A DNA stretch of 64,000 nt from Bacteroidetes bacterium UBA4416 (GCA_002390745.1 DGQK01000051.1:161570-225569), one strand, 5' to 3'; counted from the stretch's first letter, positions 48,201-56,409 are shown. The notes: a model not told the origin generated them from the letters alone. Made by a program: numbers and translations.

Positions 48201-49193
48201 GCTCTCACCTATACCTGGATGCCGGGTGGCAGCAATGCCGCAACGATCAGCGCCCTGGGCGCAGGTACCTATACGGTAAATGTAAAAGATGCTTCAAACT
48301 GCCAGGTGAGCTCCACGGTAAGCATCGTAGAGCCTGCCGCCATCACGTTCACACAAAACCTGTCGATCTGCCAGGGAGAGTCTGTGACGGTTGGAACCAG
48401 CACCTACACAGCAGCCGGAACGTATACCAATGTGCTGATCTCCACAGGGGGCTGCGACAGCACTGTGACAACTGTTCTGACCCTGAGCCCTCCTCCAACG
48501 CTGACGGTAACCGCGAGCAGTGCAACCGTATGCGCGGGAACAAGCGCAACCTTAACGGCTACCGGTGCTACAACTTACACATGGTCGAGTGGTGTGACGA
48601 ATGGCGTAGGATTTACGCCTGTTGCCACACAAACCTATACAGTAACGGGTGCCAACGGAGCTTGCATCTCGACATCAACGATCAGCATCGGCGTAAATCC
48701 AAGGCCAATGGTGGCGGCCAATGTAACTGCAACCCTGGTATGCTCGGGAAGCCCTGTGACGCTTAGCGGCACGGGTGCCACAACTTACGTTTGGACCAAC
48801 GGCGTCACCAACGGCGTAGCCTTTAATCCGACCGTCACAGCAACGTACACGGTAACAGGAACGAACACCAACGGCTGTACAAATACAGCGATGGTAACGG
48901 TAAGCGTAAGCCCATGTACAGGTATTGAAAGCCATGGCGGAGCGGTAACAGTATCTGTATACCCTAACCCGGTAAACAGCACGGCTACGGTAAATATCAG
49001 CCGCTTCGATCAGGTAGTGTCCGGCAAACTGAGCCTCGATCTGTACGACAATACCGGCCGCATGGTGAAACAGCTCAATATCACAGAAGCTGAAACGGTT
49101 TTAAGCCGCGAAGGCCTTGCCGACGGTATTTACTATTACCACATTACTTCTGACGGATCGCCTCTCCTGAAAGGAAAACTGATCGTTCAGTAA
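42294..49193 (+). CDS. Giant SprB-repeat adhesin, T9SS type A signal
   Basis: A 2299-residue surface protein. Signal peptide ends near FSWAQ. Residues about 20-190 form a beta-sandwich-like domain without a close match I can name. Residues about 195-2017 hold 24 SprB-type repeats of about 75 residues, each with CNGGSNGxA, GGYTYSWxPSGGT and AGxYTVTVTDANxC. Ig-like units follow (2050-2210), and the C-terminus is a type A sorting domain (VSVYPNPVNSTATVNI ... LADGIYYYHITSDG). SprB-like adhesins act in gliding or attachment. Unlike the gene at the window start, it has no PorP/SprF neighbour. Several DNA repeats are near-identical (separate entry). A terminator follows. Confidence 0.95.
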   Translation: MKKNNFYVILLILLSSFSWAQTTETFETESPGSTSFTDNGQVFNITTQLSGTQPFDIYSSGSAYGWNGTAADFRFIDNSSGTIAGQNIGFTISSSGAVPFRLNSFYIYLGSASAALGVPGSLTLVGKLGGVTKYTATASSGFVSSLGTNNGFTFINLTTFGGSNNSGTAIDQIVITTGGQFEYAALDAFTWTSITPLSAVTSATNTSCNGGSNGRASVTASGGTGGYTYSWAPSGGTASLATGLSAGTYTVTVTDASSSTKTATVVITQPSALVTTPGFTNTSCNGGSNGRASVSVSGGTPSYFYSWAPSGGTASLATGLSAGSYTVTVTDNNSCTKTQAVTISQPPAIVSTASSTSVTCNGGTNGTASVTVSGGTPSYFYSWAPSGGTGAGATGLTAGSYTVTVTDNNSCTRATTVAVVQPSAITTNTSVVNVACNGYSNGITAVSVSGGTSPYTFTWSPSGGNSNIATGQPAGSYTVNGQDNNNCPFSRIANVTQPPALVASTSFTNALCNGGSNGVASITVSGGTPGYSYTWSPSGGNSATATGLSAGTYTCNMEDVNGCPISKTVTIGQPAAMGTATSVTNVSCNGGSNGVAAVTVTGGAGGYTYSWAPSGGTAATATGLAAGNYTVTARDANNCPQTAIATITQPSALVTSTAVTNVACNGGSNGVASISASGGAGGYSYLWSTGSSLQTITGLMAGVYTATVTDANSCISIKAATVTQPTALVTSTAVTNVACNGGSNGVASISASGGAGGYSYLWSTGSSLQTITGLMAGVYTATVTDANSCISIKAATVTQPTALVTSTAVTNVACNGGSNGVASVTASGGAGGYSYLWSNGGSTSTITGLIAGVYTATVTDANSCTSIKAATVNQSPAILTSTSVTNVSCNGGSNGGAAVSATGGAGGYTYSWTPSGGTTATASGLAAGNYTVTITDANNCTKAAFATVTQPSAITTSTTITSVACNGGANGSATVTATGGTGAYTYSWAPGGGTAATASGLSAGNYTVTVTDANSCTKATVVNVTQPTAIATTTSVTNVSCNGGSNGVATVSATGGTGAYMYSWAPSGGTAASASGLATGNYTVTVTDANSCTKTAMVNVTQPTAIATTTSVTNASCNGGSNGVATVSATGGTGAYTYSWTPSGGTAATASGLAAGNYTVTVRDANNCVKTAFATIGQPTAITTSTAVAGTSCNGGANGSATVTATGGTGAYTYSWVPSGGTAAAASGLSAGNYTVTVTDANSCTKAAMVNVTQPTAIATTTSVTNVSCNGGSNGSATVTATGGTGAYTYSWAPSGGTAATASGLATGNYTVTVTDANSCTKAAVVNVTQPTAISTTTSVTNVSCNGGSNGVAAVSATGGTGAYTYSWVPSGGTTATASGLSVGNYTVTVTDANSCTKTAMVNVSQPAAIVATPTQTNANCGSNNGTASVSATGGTGAFTYSWAPSGGTAATATGLGAGGYTVTITDANSCVKTQTFVILSTGNISGVITTTAVSCNGGSNGAASVAASGGSGAYTYTWSPSGGNAATASGLSSAIYTVQVKDATACTVTFTANVTQPVALVASTSFTNVTCNGFTNGVASVSVTGGSGAYTYTWSPSGGNAATASGLASGIYTVNVKDANNCTLSRTVSVSQPTALSAGITGTNVSCNGGSNGAAAVTVSGGTGAYTYSWTPAGGTASTASGLTANNYTVTVRDANLCALTRTIGITEPTAMTAVTSQTNLSCNGSNNGAAGITVSGGTGAYTYSWAPAGGTAATAAGLAANIYTVTVKDANNCSIVRSYTITQPAVLAVVMSHTDITCNGASNGMATASVSGGTSAYSYSWTPASATTPVVSGLAPGMYTVTVKDANLCLVTGTVSITQPSALTATSSQTNVVCNGGANASASVTVSGGTGAYGYTWTPTGGNASSASGLMAGTYSVAVSDANNCTLTQTLTITEPAAIVATLSHTNISCFGLTNGAASVAATGGTGALTYTWMPGGSNAATISALGAGTYTVNVKDASNCQVSSTVSIVEPAAITFTQNLSICQGESVTVGTSTYTAAGTYTNVLISTGGCDSTVTTVLTLSPPPTLTVTASSATVCAGTSATLTATGATTYTWSSGVTNGVGFTPVATQTYTVTGANGACISTSTISIGVNPRPMVAANVTATLVCSGSPVTLSGTGATTYVWTNGVTNGVAFNPTVTATYTVTGTNTNGCTNTAMVTVSVSPCTGIESHGGAVTVSVYPNPVNSTATVNISRFDQVVSGKLSLDLYDNTGRMVKQLNITEAETVLSREGLADGIYYYHITSDGSPLLKGKLIVQ
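44253..44927 (+). repeat. Three tandem near-identical 225-bp repeats in the adhesin
   Basis: Units begin at about 44253, 44478 and 44703. The first two are almost identical at the DNA level (same 75 residues); the third has diverged in its centre (WSNGGSTSTITG against WSTGSSLQTITG). This is a sign of recent unequal recombination and makes the region prone to assembly collapse. Confidence 0.85.
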
Positions 49194-49213
49194 TTATTGA
49201 AACAGTTCATTTG

Positions 49214-49256
49214 AAAAACCCGCGCGGCTTTGTCGTGCGGGTTTTTTGTTTTTTAA
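49214..49256 (+). terminator. Terminator after the giant adhesin
   Basis: AAAACCCGCGCG-GCTTTGT-CGTGCGGGTTTT (12 pairs including one G-U) followed by TTGTTTTTT, 20 bases after the stop. Confidence 0.88.
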
Positions 49257-49335
49257 GTTCTGTACGCGCAAAGAGGCAACAGGTATTTTTGAGATGGCTT
49301 CTAATTAAAACCAAGATTCATGAACCATAAAATCT

Positions 49336-49343
49336 TATCTTTG
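49336..49343 (+). promoter_or_regulatory. -7 element that decides the glycosyltransferase start
   Basis: TATCTTTG, an exact TAnnTTTG match, lies downstream of the ATG at 49320 and 28 bases upstream of the ATG at 49371. Transcription from it would start too late for the longer frame. Confidence 0.5.
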
Positions 49344-49370
49344 GCCGGTAAAGAATTACCTGAGAAAAAG

Positions 49371-50243
49371 ATGAAGGTCAGCGGTTTTACCATCATACGC
49401 AATGCATTGAAGTTCGATTACCCGGTAGTGGAAGCGATCACATCCATCCTGCCGATCTGCGACGAGTTTGTGGTGGCAGTGGGGAACAGCGAGGACGATA
49501 CGTTGCAGCTGATCAGGAACATTGGTTCTCCTAAGATCAGGATCATAGAAACGGTGTGGGACGATTCCCTGCGGCAGGGCGGGCAGGTGCTGGCCATCGA
49601 AACCAATAAAGCCTTTGATGCCATCAGCGCCGATACCGACTGGTGTTTTTACATTCAGAGCGATGAGTGCGTGCATGAAAAATACCTGTCTTCCATCAGG
49701 GAAGCGATGCTGAAGTATAAAGACGACAAGCAGGTGGACGGGCTTTTATTCAACTATGTGCATTTCTACGGAAGCTACAGTTATGTGGGGAATTCGCGCC
49801 GCTGGTACAGGAAGGAGATCCGGGTTGTGAGAAATGACAAAGCGATCCGCTCCTATAAAGATGCCCAGGGCTTTCGAAAAACGGATAATTCCAAACTGAA
49901 GGTGAAGCCTGTCAGCGCGGAGATCTATCATTACGGGTGGGTAAAGCCCCCGAAAGCACAACAAGCCAAGCAGGAGCACTTTCACAAGATGTGGCATGAT
50001 GATGAATGGATGAAGAAGCACATTGCCGCCACAGAGGAATTTGATTATTCGCAGATCGACAGCCTAGAGGAGTTTAAGGGGACCCATCCTGCGGTGATGC
50101 AGGCCCGCGTGAAGGCCCTCAACTGGAGTTTCCGCTTCGATCAGTCGCAGATCAGGCTTAGCCCCAAGGACAAAGTACTGCTCTTCATCGAGAAAATAAG
50201 TGGCTGGAAAGTGGGAGAGTACCGCAACTACATCAGTATTTAA
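49371..50243 (+). CDS. Glycosyltransferase-like protein (GT2 type)
   Basis: About 290 residues starting MKVSGFTIIRNALKFDYP. The N-terminus (VEAITSILPICDEFVVAVGNSEDDT) and the acidic stretch WCFYIQSDECVHEKYLSSIREAM, which replaces the usual DxD, fit a family-2-like glycosyltransferase. WRRYRKE-type basic segments and YHYGWVKPP follow. The enzyme's acceptor is unknown. I preferred the ATG at 49371 over 49320: the first 17 residues are not typical, and a -7 element falls between the two. No polysaccharide cluster surrounds it. Confidence 0.75.
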   Translation: MKVSGFTIIRNALKFDYPVVEAITSILPICDEFVVAVGNSEDDTLQLIRNIGSPKIRIIETVWDDSLRQGGQVLAIETNKAFDAISADTDWCFYIQSDECVHEKYLSSIREAMLKYKDDKQVDGLLFNYVHFYGSYSYVGNSRRWYRKEIRVVRNDKAIRSYKDAQGFRKTDNSKLKVKPVSAEIYHYGWVKPPKAQQAKQEHFHKMWHDDEWMKKHIAATEEFDYSQIDSLEEFKGTHPAVMQARVKALNWSFRFDQSQIRLSPKDKVLLFIEKISGWKVGEYRNYISI

Positions 50244-50288
50244 CATGCAGGGCTTGATCGTACGGAGTTGATTCTGTTGTTTTTTTGA

Positions 50289-50296
50289 TATCTTTA
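50289..50296 (+). promoter_or_regulatory. -7-like element of the TPR/OmpA gene (TATCTTTA)
   Basis: One mismatch to TAnnTTTG, 22 bases before the ATG at 50318. It supports that ATG over the upstream in-frame start at 50285. Confidence 0.4.
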
Positions 50297-50317
50297 ATTC
50301 CATTTAAATTCTACAGG

Positions 50318-51343
50318 ATGAAAAGTTGTTTCCTCTTTAGTTTCCTGATGTGCTGCCTGGGCCTGCTGGCGCAGGAGCCGAAAGCCATCAGAAAGCAGGC
50401 GGATGCCGATTTTAAGGCAAAAAGATACGAAGCCGCTATCGCCGCATATTCTCAACTCACCGCTGCCGTTCCGAAGGATGCCGACGTGTTTTATAACCGC
50501 GCAGTAAGTTACGAGAGAACAGGCCGGACGGAAGCTGCCATTCAGGATTACCTGGTATTCCTGGATATTGACAAAAAGGATAAAGAAGCTCATCTCAAAG
50601 TAGCCGATCTTTACATAAAACTGGAGAATTACAGGAAAGCAGAAGACATACTTGAAAAGCTTCTGCTGTTTGACAAAAACAATGTGCCGGCTTTGCAGCG
50701 CTCGGCCTATTGCCTGATTATGCTGAAAGAGTTTCACAAAGCAGTTGAAAGAGCCGATCATGCTATAAAGGAAGAGCCGAAGGATGACGGCGAGCTGACG
50801 GATGTGACGCATTATTACAGGGCCATTGCCAAAGACAGCCTGCACGATTACACGGCAGCTTTAGCCTCTTACAAAAGGGCTATTGTGATTGTGAAGACGC
50901 GCGAGATCAACCGCCTGAAGGCTTTGCCAAAATACAAACCTTATTATGTGAACCTCGGAAAGGTCCAGAATACGGTACATTCCTACGATGAGGCGCTCCA
51001 GAACTTCAATGAGGCCATTGCGCTCGATATTCCGGATACCATCCCGCCATCTAACTCGGAGGTTTATTATTACAGCAGCCTGGCTTGTTTTGCCAAGTCG
51101 GATTATACGGGTTCCATCGGAAACCTCAATAAGGCCATTGTGCTGAACGGAAAAAACGCACAGCTTTTTTTTCAGCGTGGTCTGGTATATAAAACCACCA
51201 GCCAGTACCAAAGTGCTATCAGCGACTTTACCAAAGCCTCGCTGCTCGATGGAACCAATGCCACGGCCTGCCTCTATAAGGGCAGTGCGAAATGGAGCTT
51301 GGCAATTTCAAGAGCGCCATCCATGATTTTAAAGCCTGCCTGA
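50318..51343 (+). pseudogene. TPR N-terminal part of a frameshifted TPR-OmpA gene
   Basis: About 341 residues from the ATG that begins the signal peptide MKSCFLFSFLMCCLGLLAQ. It has at least six TPR-type helical pairs (ADADFKAKRYEAAIAAYSQL, ADVFYNRAVSYERTGRTEAAI, YYYSSLACFAKSDYTGSIGNL, AQLFFQRGLVYKTTSQYQSAI). The last TPR breaks after LYKGSAK: this frame goes to WSLAISRAPSM and stops, while the +2 frame resumes ELGNFKSAIHDFKACLKLEP. Adding one A at the AAA of 51290-51292 restores a continuous TPR. This is either a real frameshift, an assembly error, or two genes that split inside a TPR. Together with the next entry it should encode an OmpA-family envelope protein. Confidence 0.7.
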
Positions 51344-52797
51344 AGCTGGAGCCTTCCAACAACGAAGCCAAAAACCTGCTGAAACAGGCAGATTCGAAGT
51401 ACTACTTTGCCAATAAGGAGAGCGATCCGCCGCAAATCAGGATCTCGTATCCGGCCATCGATTATAATAATTTCACCAACGTGTATGTAAACCAGATCAC
51501 ACTGGTGATCGAAGGGCAGATCGTGGATAAGAGCACGATCAAATCCATCGTTATCAACGACCAGGAAAAGGAATTTGATAAGGAAGCTGTAAATCCCGAG
51601 TTCCGCTTTGTGTTGAAAACAGAGCATCTGAAAAAAGTGGAAATGACGGTAACGGATATTTACAACAACGTCAGCACCAAAACCATTAAGGTCGGACATA
51701 TCGTAAGCGAGACGCGCGTTATTGTGAGCCTTCAGGGCATTATCCTCAGCAACGACGGCTCCGGAAAGCCATTGATCAATAAACAGATCTTTCTGACCAA
51801 CCAGAAAGGCGAAGAGTTTTACGAAGGCAGGACCGACAGTAAAGGCTACTTCATTTTTGAGAACCTGCCGGTAGATAAGGACTACCTGATCGAGATGGAG
51901 GAAAGCGATCCGCAGATGAGGCAAACGGGCTTTATACTGGCCGATAAAAGCGGGAAGGAAGTGATGAAGTCCTCGCCCTCCGCAAACAGCAAGAAGAGCT
52001 TTTCGTTTGAATTATTGCAGGCGGATGTTGCGACGATGAGCCTGATGTCGATCGACGATGCGCCACTGATGGTCAATATTTCCGGGCGGCTCATGGGAAT
52101 GACCACCACCCAGGTGCCTCTGCCGGGTATCTCGTTGCAACTGGTGAAAGGGAACAATGAAATTGTTACACGCAAGACCGATGAGAACGGGTACTTTATG
52201 TTTACCAACCTGAAGCCGGGAGAGAATTACACCTTCAGGATCGATGCCGAAGAAGCAAAAACCATCAACGCGAACAAAGTGCTGATCCTCGATTACAAAG
52301 GCCAGGTGCTGAAAGTGATCTCGAAGAACAATGTGGGCTTGTTCGAATACAAATTGCTGGATATTGAGAAATCCCAGCTCAGCAGCATTACCGAACCAGA
52401 CCCATGGTCCAACATCACCTTTGCCATCAAGGCGAAGAAGGAATTATCTATTATTGAAAACATCTATTACGAATCTGGCTCTTTTGCCGTGCCGAAGGCT
52501 TCGGAGCCCATCATCGATAAAGCTGTGGAAGCGCTCAAAGCCAACCCGAAGCTGACATTGCAGGTAGAGTCACATACCGATGCGGTGGCCGGCGATGAGT
52601 TCAACCTCGACCTGTCGCAGAAGCGTGCAGCCAGCGTGGTGGATTACATCCAGTCGAAAGGGATCGATAAAAAGCGACTTATCGCCAAAGGGATGGGCGA
52701 AACAGCCCTCACCAACCACTGCGCCAACGGCGTGGATTGCTCCGATGCGGAGCACAGGCAGAACCGCCGGACAGTGTTTAAGCTGGTAACGAATTAG
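51292..52797 (+). pseudogene. C-terminal part: TPR remnant, carboxypeptidase-regulatory-like domains, OmpA domain
   Basis: A 501-residue frame that starts inside a TPR (MELGNFKSAIHDFKACLKLEP). It continues with beta-sandwich regions of CarboxypepD_reg or SdrD-B type (GKPLINKQIFLTNQKGEEFYEGRTDSKG; GISLQLVKGNNEIVTRKTDENGYFMF) and ends in a peptidoglycan-binding OmpA domain (IYYESGSFAVPKASEPIID, ESHTDAVAGDEFNLDLSQKRAASVVDYI, and NRRTVFKL). The architecture TPR-Cna/Carboxypep-OmpA is known in Bacteroidota envelope proteins. Whether it is translated alone is unknown; with the previous entry it gives a product of about 830 residues. Confidence 0.75.
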
Positions 52798-52840
52798 GTA
52801 TACGCATCATACTTCCGGCTCAGGGTACATTATTTTGTTT

Positions 52841-52877
52841 GAGATTGCTTTCACCTCCTGACCTCGGTTCGCAATGA
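52841..52877. repeat. Dispersed intergenic repeat of the GCAATCTC/TTCGCAATGAC type
   Basis: The segment GAGATTGCTTTCACCTCC..GGTTCGCAATGAC matches a short repeat that recurs in many bacterial genomes (reverse form GTCATTGCGAACCGAGG..GAAGCAATCTC). It lies in the gap between the OmpA-type gene and aroB. Only one full copy was seen in the window; the assignment comes from memory of the motif. Confidence 0.5.
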
Positions 52878-52940
52878 CACGGATACATGACATTGATTCG
52901 TTCCCGAATGGCGTTCAGGATCTTCGCAATGATGAACAGA

Positions 52941-53996
52941 TCAGTACATTGCCAGGGCCTCGCTGATCTGCTCTTCCGTAATGCCACTCTGGAGCCTGTA
53001 CTTGCCGACGCCGTCGGGCAGGGCAAAATTCAGGAGGCCGTCTTCGTTTTTCTTATCATGGAAAATGTATTCAAACAGGAGCTTTTTCGTTTCGGCGCTT
53101 AGCTTGATTTTCGGATAAATGGCATCGATATAGCCACAGATCTCGTTCAGGTCTTTTTTGCCGATCAGCTTCAGCCGGTGAGCAATGATGCTCTCAATGA
53201 TGATGCCGAAAGCGACGGCCTCGCCGTGCAGGATGTCCTTCTTTTGCTTCAGCAGTGCACTCTCCAGGGCATGGCCCACGCTGTGCCCGAAGTTCAGCGA
53301 TTTGCGTAGGTCGTTCTCGTGCAGGTCTTTTTTAACGATGGTATTCTTTAATTCAATCGCATGGGTGATCAGCTCTTCCGAATAAAAATGCGCGGTGGTA
53401 TCCGATTGTTTGATGTCGTTCCAGAACTCAGCATCGGCAATGATCGCAATTTTAACGACCTCGGCATAGCCGTTGCGGACATGCCGTTCCGAAAGGCTTT
53501 CCAGGAAGACCGGGTTTACGAACACACCTTTGGGCTCATACGTGGTGCCGATATGGTTTTTGATGTCTTCGAAATCAACGCCCGTTTTCCCGCCGACGCT
53601 GGCGTCTACCATGCTCAGCAGCGTGGTAGGAATATTCACGAAGTCGATACCGCGCTTGAAGGTAGAGGCCACAAAGCCTCCCAGGTCGGTGATCACGCCT
53701 CCCCCGAGATTAAGGAGCAGGCTTTTCTTATCGGCTCCCGCATCGGTTAAGGCCCCCCACACCTGCATGCAGGTTTCCATGTTCTTATGCTGCTCGCCGC
53801 TTTCCAGCTCAATGATCTCCGCTTCGTTCAGGATCGGGCAATTGAAGAGCAAGGTAGGCAGGCAGTGCTCAAAGGTGTGCTCGTCGCAAAGTAAAAAGTA
53901 ATGCGTGTAGGATGCTTTTTTCAAAAAAGCATTGAGGGCATCCAGGCTTTTTTCGCCAACATAAACGGAGTAGGAGGTGGATTTGATAACTGACAT
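52941..53996 (-). CDS. aroB: 3-dehydroquinate synthase
   Basis: A 351-residue enzyme of the shikimate pathway (DAHP to 3-dehydroquinate, NAD and zinc or cobalt). Landmarks: GGGVITDLGGFVASTFKRGIDFVNIPTTLLSMVDASVGGKTGVDFEDIKNHIG written here as GGGVITDLGGFVA and SMVDASVGGKTGVD, then RNGYAEVVKIA, LNFGHSVGHALES and HGEAVAFGI, which supply the metal ligands (Glu and two His). Length fits. It begins 12 bases after the stop of the multiheme cytochrome on the same strand, so it may be read from that promoter. Confidence 0.96.
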   Translation of the reverse strand: MSVIKSTSYSVYVGEKSLDALNAFLKKASYTHYFLLCDEHTFEHCLPTLLFNCPILNEAEIIELESGEQHKNMETCMQVWGALTDAGADKKSLLLNLGGGVITDLGGFVASTFKRGIDFVNIPTTLLSMVDASVGGKTGVDFEDIKNHIGTTYEPKGVFVNPVFLESLSERHVRNGYAEVVKIAIIADAEFWNDIKQSDTTAHFYSEELITHAIELKNTIVKKDLHENDLRKSLNFGHSVGHALESALLKQKKDILHGEAVAFGIIIESIIAHRLKLIGKKDLNEICGYIDAIYPKIKLSAETKKLLFEYIFHDKKNEDGLLNFALPDGVGKYRLQSGITEEQISEALAMY

Positions 53997-54008
53997 ACTA
54001 AAACAAAA

Positions 54009-56051
54009 TTAATGCATGCCCTGGATCTGTGTGAGGATCTGCTTAGCCTGCTGGTTATTAGGGTTCAGGGCAATGATGCGGTTGAGGTATTTTTTCGATT
54101 CGTCAAACTCTTTTTTGTAGGCATACAGGCCTGCCAGGTTCATGAGCAAAGGCTCATAGTCCGGGTCCAGCTTCAACGCCCGGGCATAAAGGCTTTCGGC
54201 TTCGGGCAGGTTTCCCTGCGCAAGCTTCACATAGCCCAGGTTTGTGAGCGCCGATACATGTTTCGGATGTTCCTTCAGAATCTCATTGTATTGCAGGATC
54301 GCTTCCGGAAGCTGCTTGTTGGAAGCCAGCGCAGAAGCATACTTATTTCTGAAATCAAGAACAAAAGGGGCGAGCTCCACCGCTTTTTTGAAGTAGCTTA
54401 TTGCCCGTGGAATATTGCCGGTTTTGTAGAGCGCTTCGCCCACGCGGTAGCAGGTCCACGCGTTGTCGTTGGAGTAGGACACAACGATCAGCTTCGATTT
54501 CAGGATGTAATCATCGCCCAGGCGGTTGGCATATGCAACGATCTGTCCGAAGTTGTTCTTCGTGAAATACAGTTGCACCAGGGGTTCAAAATCACGCTGC
54601 AGGTCCTGGTCTGTTTTGTCTTTCAGGTAGAAAGCAGCGCTGTCGAGGTAATATTCCTGGTGCTCGAATTTTTCATATTGATTGAGGTAAGCCTTTGCTT
54701 TCACAATGGCCGGGGGATTTTTTTCGTTGATGGCATACAGCCCGATGAAGGTTTTAAGGCCCTGCTTTTCCTGTTTGCTCAGAGGCTTGCGGATATAGTG
54801 GTCATGCACCGTCACGTGCGGGATGTCAATAGAGCCTGAATTCGGCATGTGGCAGCTCACGCAGTTGGCTGTTTTTGTAATGCCTTTTTTGCTGCAAAAC
54901 AGATCGCTGTGAGAGATGGCTTTTGCCCCTTTGGTTTCCGGAGCCTTAGCCACCGAATTTTCCGTCCCTTCAATCTCTTCTGTCCCTTTCATCCCTTTTG
55001 TCCCTCCATCGTGGCATTTCAGGCAGGCATCGTTAAACACATTCTTATTCGTTTCCTTTACGCTTACATGCGGGTTATGGCAGGTAAGGCAGGTCATCGC
55101 GTTCTTATAAGGTTTTAATGCATTGACGCCGGCGGCTGAAGATCCCGAAGCCGCATTTGCCTTTTCCATCGACTTGATGAAGCATTGGCTCTGCTTGAGG
55201 CGGTCGGCATGCGAAGCCATAATGAACTCATCGTCTGCATGTTTATATTTAGGCAGGAACACGGTCATATAGTCGCTTAGCACCATCCCCGGCCTGAAAT
55301 CGTAGAAGGATTTGTTGTCTTTCAATACGGCATTGCCTTGCAGGTGGCAGCGCTGGCAGATGTCGAACTGCCGGTCGATGCTGAGCTTGGCAGGATTCAC
55401 GATGGAGTAGTCGATGTACTTCGACGTGTCTACCGGCGATGCGGTCTGGCGCTCGTGTACGTGAATGCTTCCCGGTCCATGGCAGCGCTCGCATCCGATG
55501 CCTTTCTCTACGGCCTTGTATTTATTTTCGGAGCCCAGCACAAAGTCAGGATACGAGTTGTGGCAGCTCATGCATTCCAGTCCGATCTTCCGCATAAAGC
55601 GGCTGTTGTGCCCCTCCTCGAAGCCCGGAGGCAGATCCCAGGTTTTCTTTTGGGTATAGAAGGTCATGGGCATCTGGTTGAGGTAGCCGTTGACCGACTG
55701 GATGTGCGAGTTGGTGTGCTGCCCCGAGCCTATGATGTAATTCACGGTTTCCAGGCGTTTGTAGATGGTGTCTTTTCCCTTGAGCCTGTACTCCAGGAAG
55801 CGCAGGCTGTCGTTTTGCCAGAAGGCCTTGTAATAGAAATCGCCGATCCTGTCGTGTACTACCGAAGTGTGGTAGTCGCCTGCCGACTTTTGGCGCGTAG
55901 CCAGGTCGAAGGATTTGCCCATGCCTGTTTCAATAAAGCTCTTATAAATATCCAGATGGCATTGCCGGCAGGTATTGATGCCCACATACCTGGCAGAGTC
56001 GGCGTGGTTGAGGTAGGCCGGGCTTTCCCTTTTTACCGCTGTGTCGGTCAC
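54009..56051 (-). CDS. Multiheme cytochrome c with C-terminal TPRs (lipoprotein)
   Basis: The 680-residue frame has seven CxxCH heme-binding motifs: CRQCH, CMSCH, CERCH, CQRCH, CLTCH, CLKCH and CVSCH, all in the first 400 residues. TPRs follow (AWTCYRVGEALYKTGNIPRAI, SALTNLGYVKLAQGNLPEAE, EPLLMNLAGLYAYKKEFDE). The first standard start is GTG at 56051, but the open frame continues upstream and encodes a lipoprotein signal (VSFFAVALCAGLYGC). The only possible starts there are ATT at 56126 or ATC at 56135. A TATCTTTA box on this strand at 56158-56151 supports that longer form. Heme-bearing proteins need export, so the longer product is more likely. Probably periplasmic electron transfer; partners unknown. 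Confidence 0.85.
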   Translation of the reverse strand: MTDTAVKRESPAYLNHADSARYVGINTCRQCHLDIYKSFIETGMGKSFDLATRQKSAGDYHTSVVHDRIGDFYYKAFWQNDSLRFLEYRLKGKDTIYKRLETVNYIIGSGQHTNSHIQSVNGYLNQMPMTFYTQKKTWDLPPGFEEGHNSRFMRKIGLECMSCHNSYPDFVLGSENKYKAVEKGIGCERCHGPGSIHVHERQTASPVDTSKYIDYSIVNPAKLSIDRQFDICQRCHLQGNAVLKDNKSFYDFRPGMVLSDYMTVFLPKYKHADDEFIMASHADRLKQSQCFIKSMEKANAASGSSAAGVNALKPYKNAMTCLTCHNPHVSVKETNKNVFNDACLKCHDGGTKGMKGTEEIEGTENSVAKAPETKGAKAISHSDLFCSKKGITKTANCVSCHMPNSGSIDIPHVTVHDHYIRKPLSKQEKQGLKTFIGLYAINEKNPPAIVKAKAYLNQYEKFEHQEYYLDSAAFYLKDKTDQDLQRDFEPLVQLYFTKNNFGQIVAYANRLGDDYILKSKLIVVSYSNDNAWTCYRVGEALYKTGNIPRAISYFKKAVELAPFVLDFRNKYASALASNKQLPEAILQYNEILKEHPKHVSALTNLGYVKLAQGNLPEAESLYARALKLDPDYEPLLMNLAGLYAYKKEFDESKKYLNRIIALNPNNQQAKQILTQIQGMH

Positions 56052-56233
56052 TGCCGGTTTCTCAGGATCGCAGCCGTACAGGCCCGCACAGAGTGCAACA
56101 GCAAAAAATGATACTATGTAGGCAATGGAACGGATAGCTGGAAATTTCCCTAAAGATAAACAACAATTTTTTCTTTTATGGCTGAGATGACAAAAGACTG
56201 TAAAGCTATGCTGGGAAGCGATTAATCATATTT

Positions 56234-56325
56234 GGGCGTGCCGTCCCGAAGCGTCGGGACCGTCAGGCTTTTCGTTCCAATTTTTTTTGCCCGGGCTTCG
56301 GGTCACGACAGGTCGTGATCAGCCA
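56234..56325 (+). repeat. GC-rich hairpin element, copy A (plus orientation, truncated)
   Basis: Starts GGGCGTGCC, then a perfect hairpin GTCCCGA-AGCG-TCGGGAC (56243-56260). GGCTTTTCGTTCCAAT, a T-run and GCCCGGGCTTCGGG follow. It ends with CACGAC-AG-GTCGTG. The GGCTTTT..TCCAAT core is shared with copy B on the other strand. Confidence 0.6.
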
Positions 56326-56409
56326 CCAGGTAAAAAAGTATTTTCACTACAATCCTTCACGCGGAGTTTCCGTAATTTGGAGTAGTACTCTTTGTTTCTA
56401 AGTGATTGT

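Noticed and set aside
42880..48345. Possible CRISPR array because of regular repeats
   Set aside because: Repeats are about 225 bp, in frame and code for SprB units.
51285..51295. Programmed -1 frameshift
   Set aside because: GCGAAATGG is not an X XXY YYZ slippery site and no downstream pseudoknot was recognised; kept as a frameshift or error.
54012..54839. Plus-strand frame of 275 codons opposite the cytochrome
   Set aside because: Shadow; the minus strand has CxxCH and TPR motifs.
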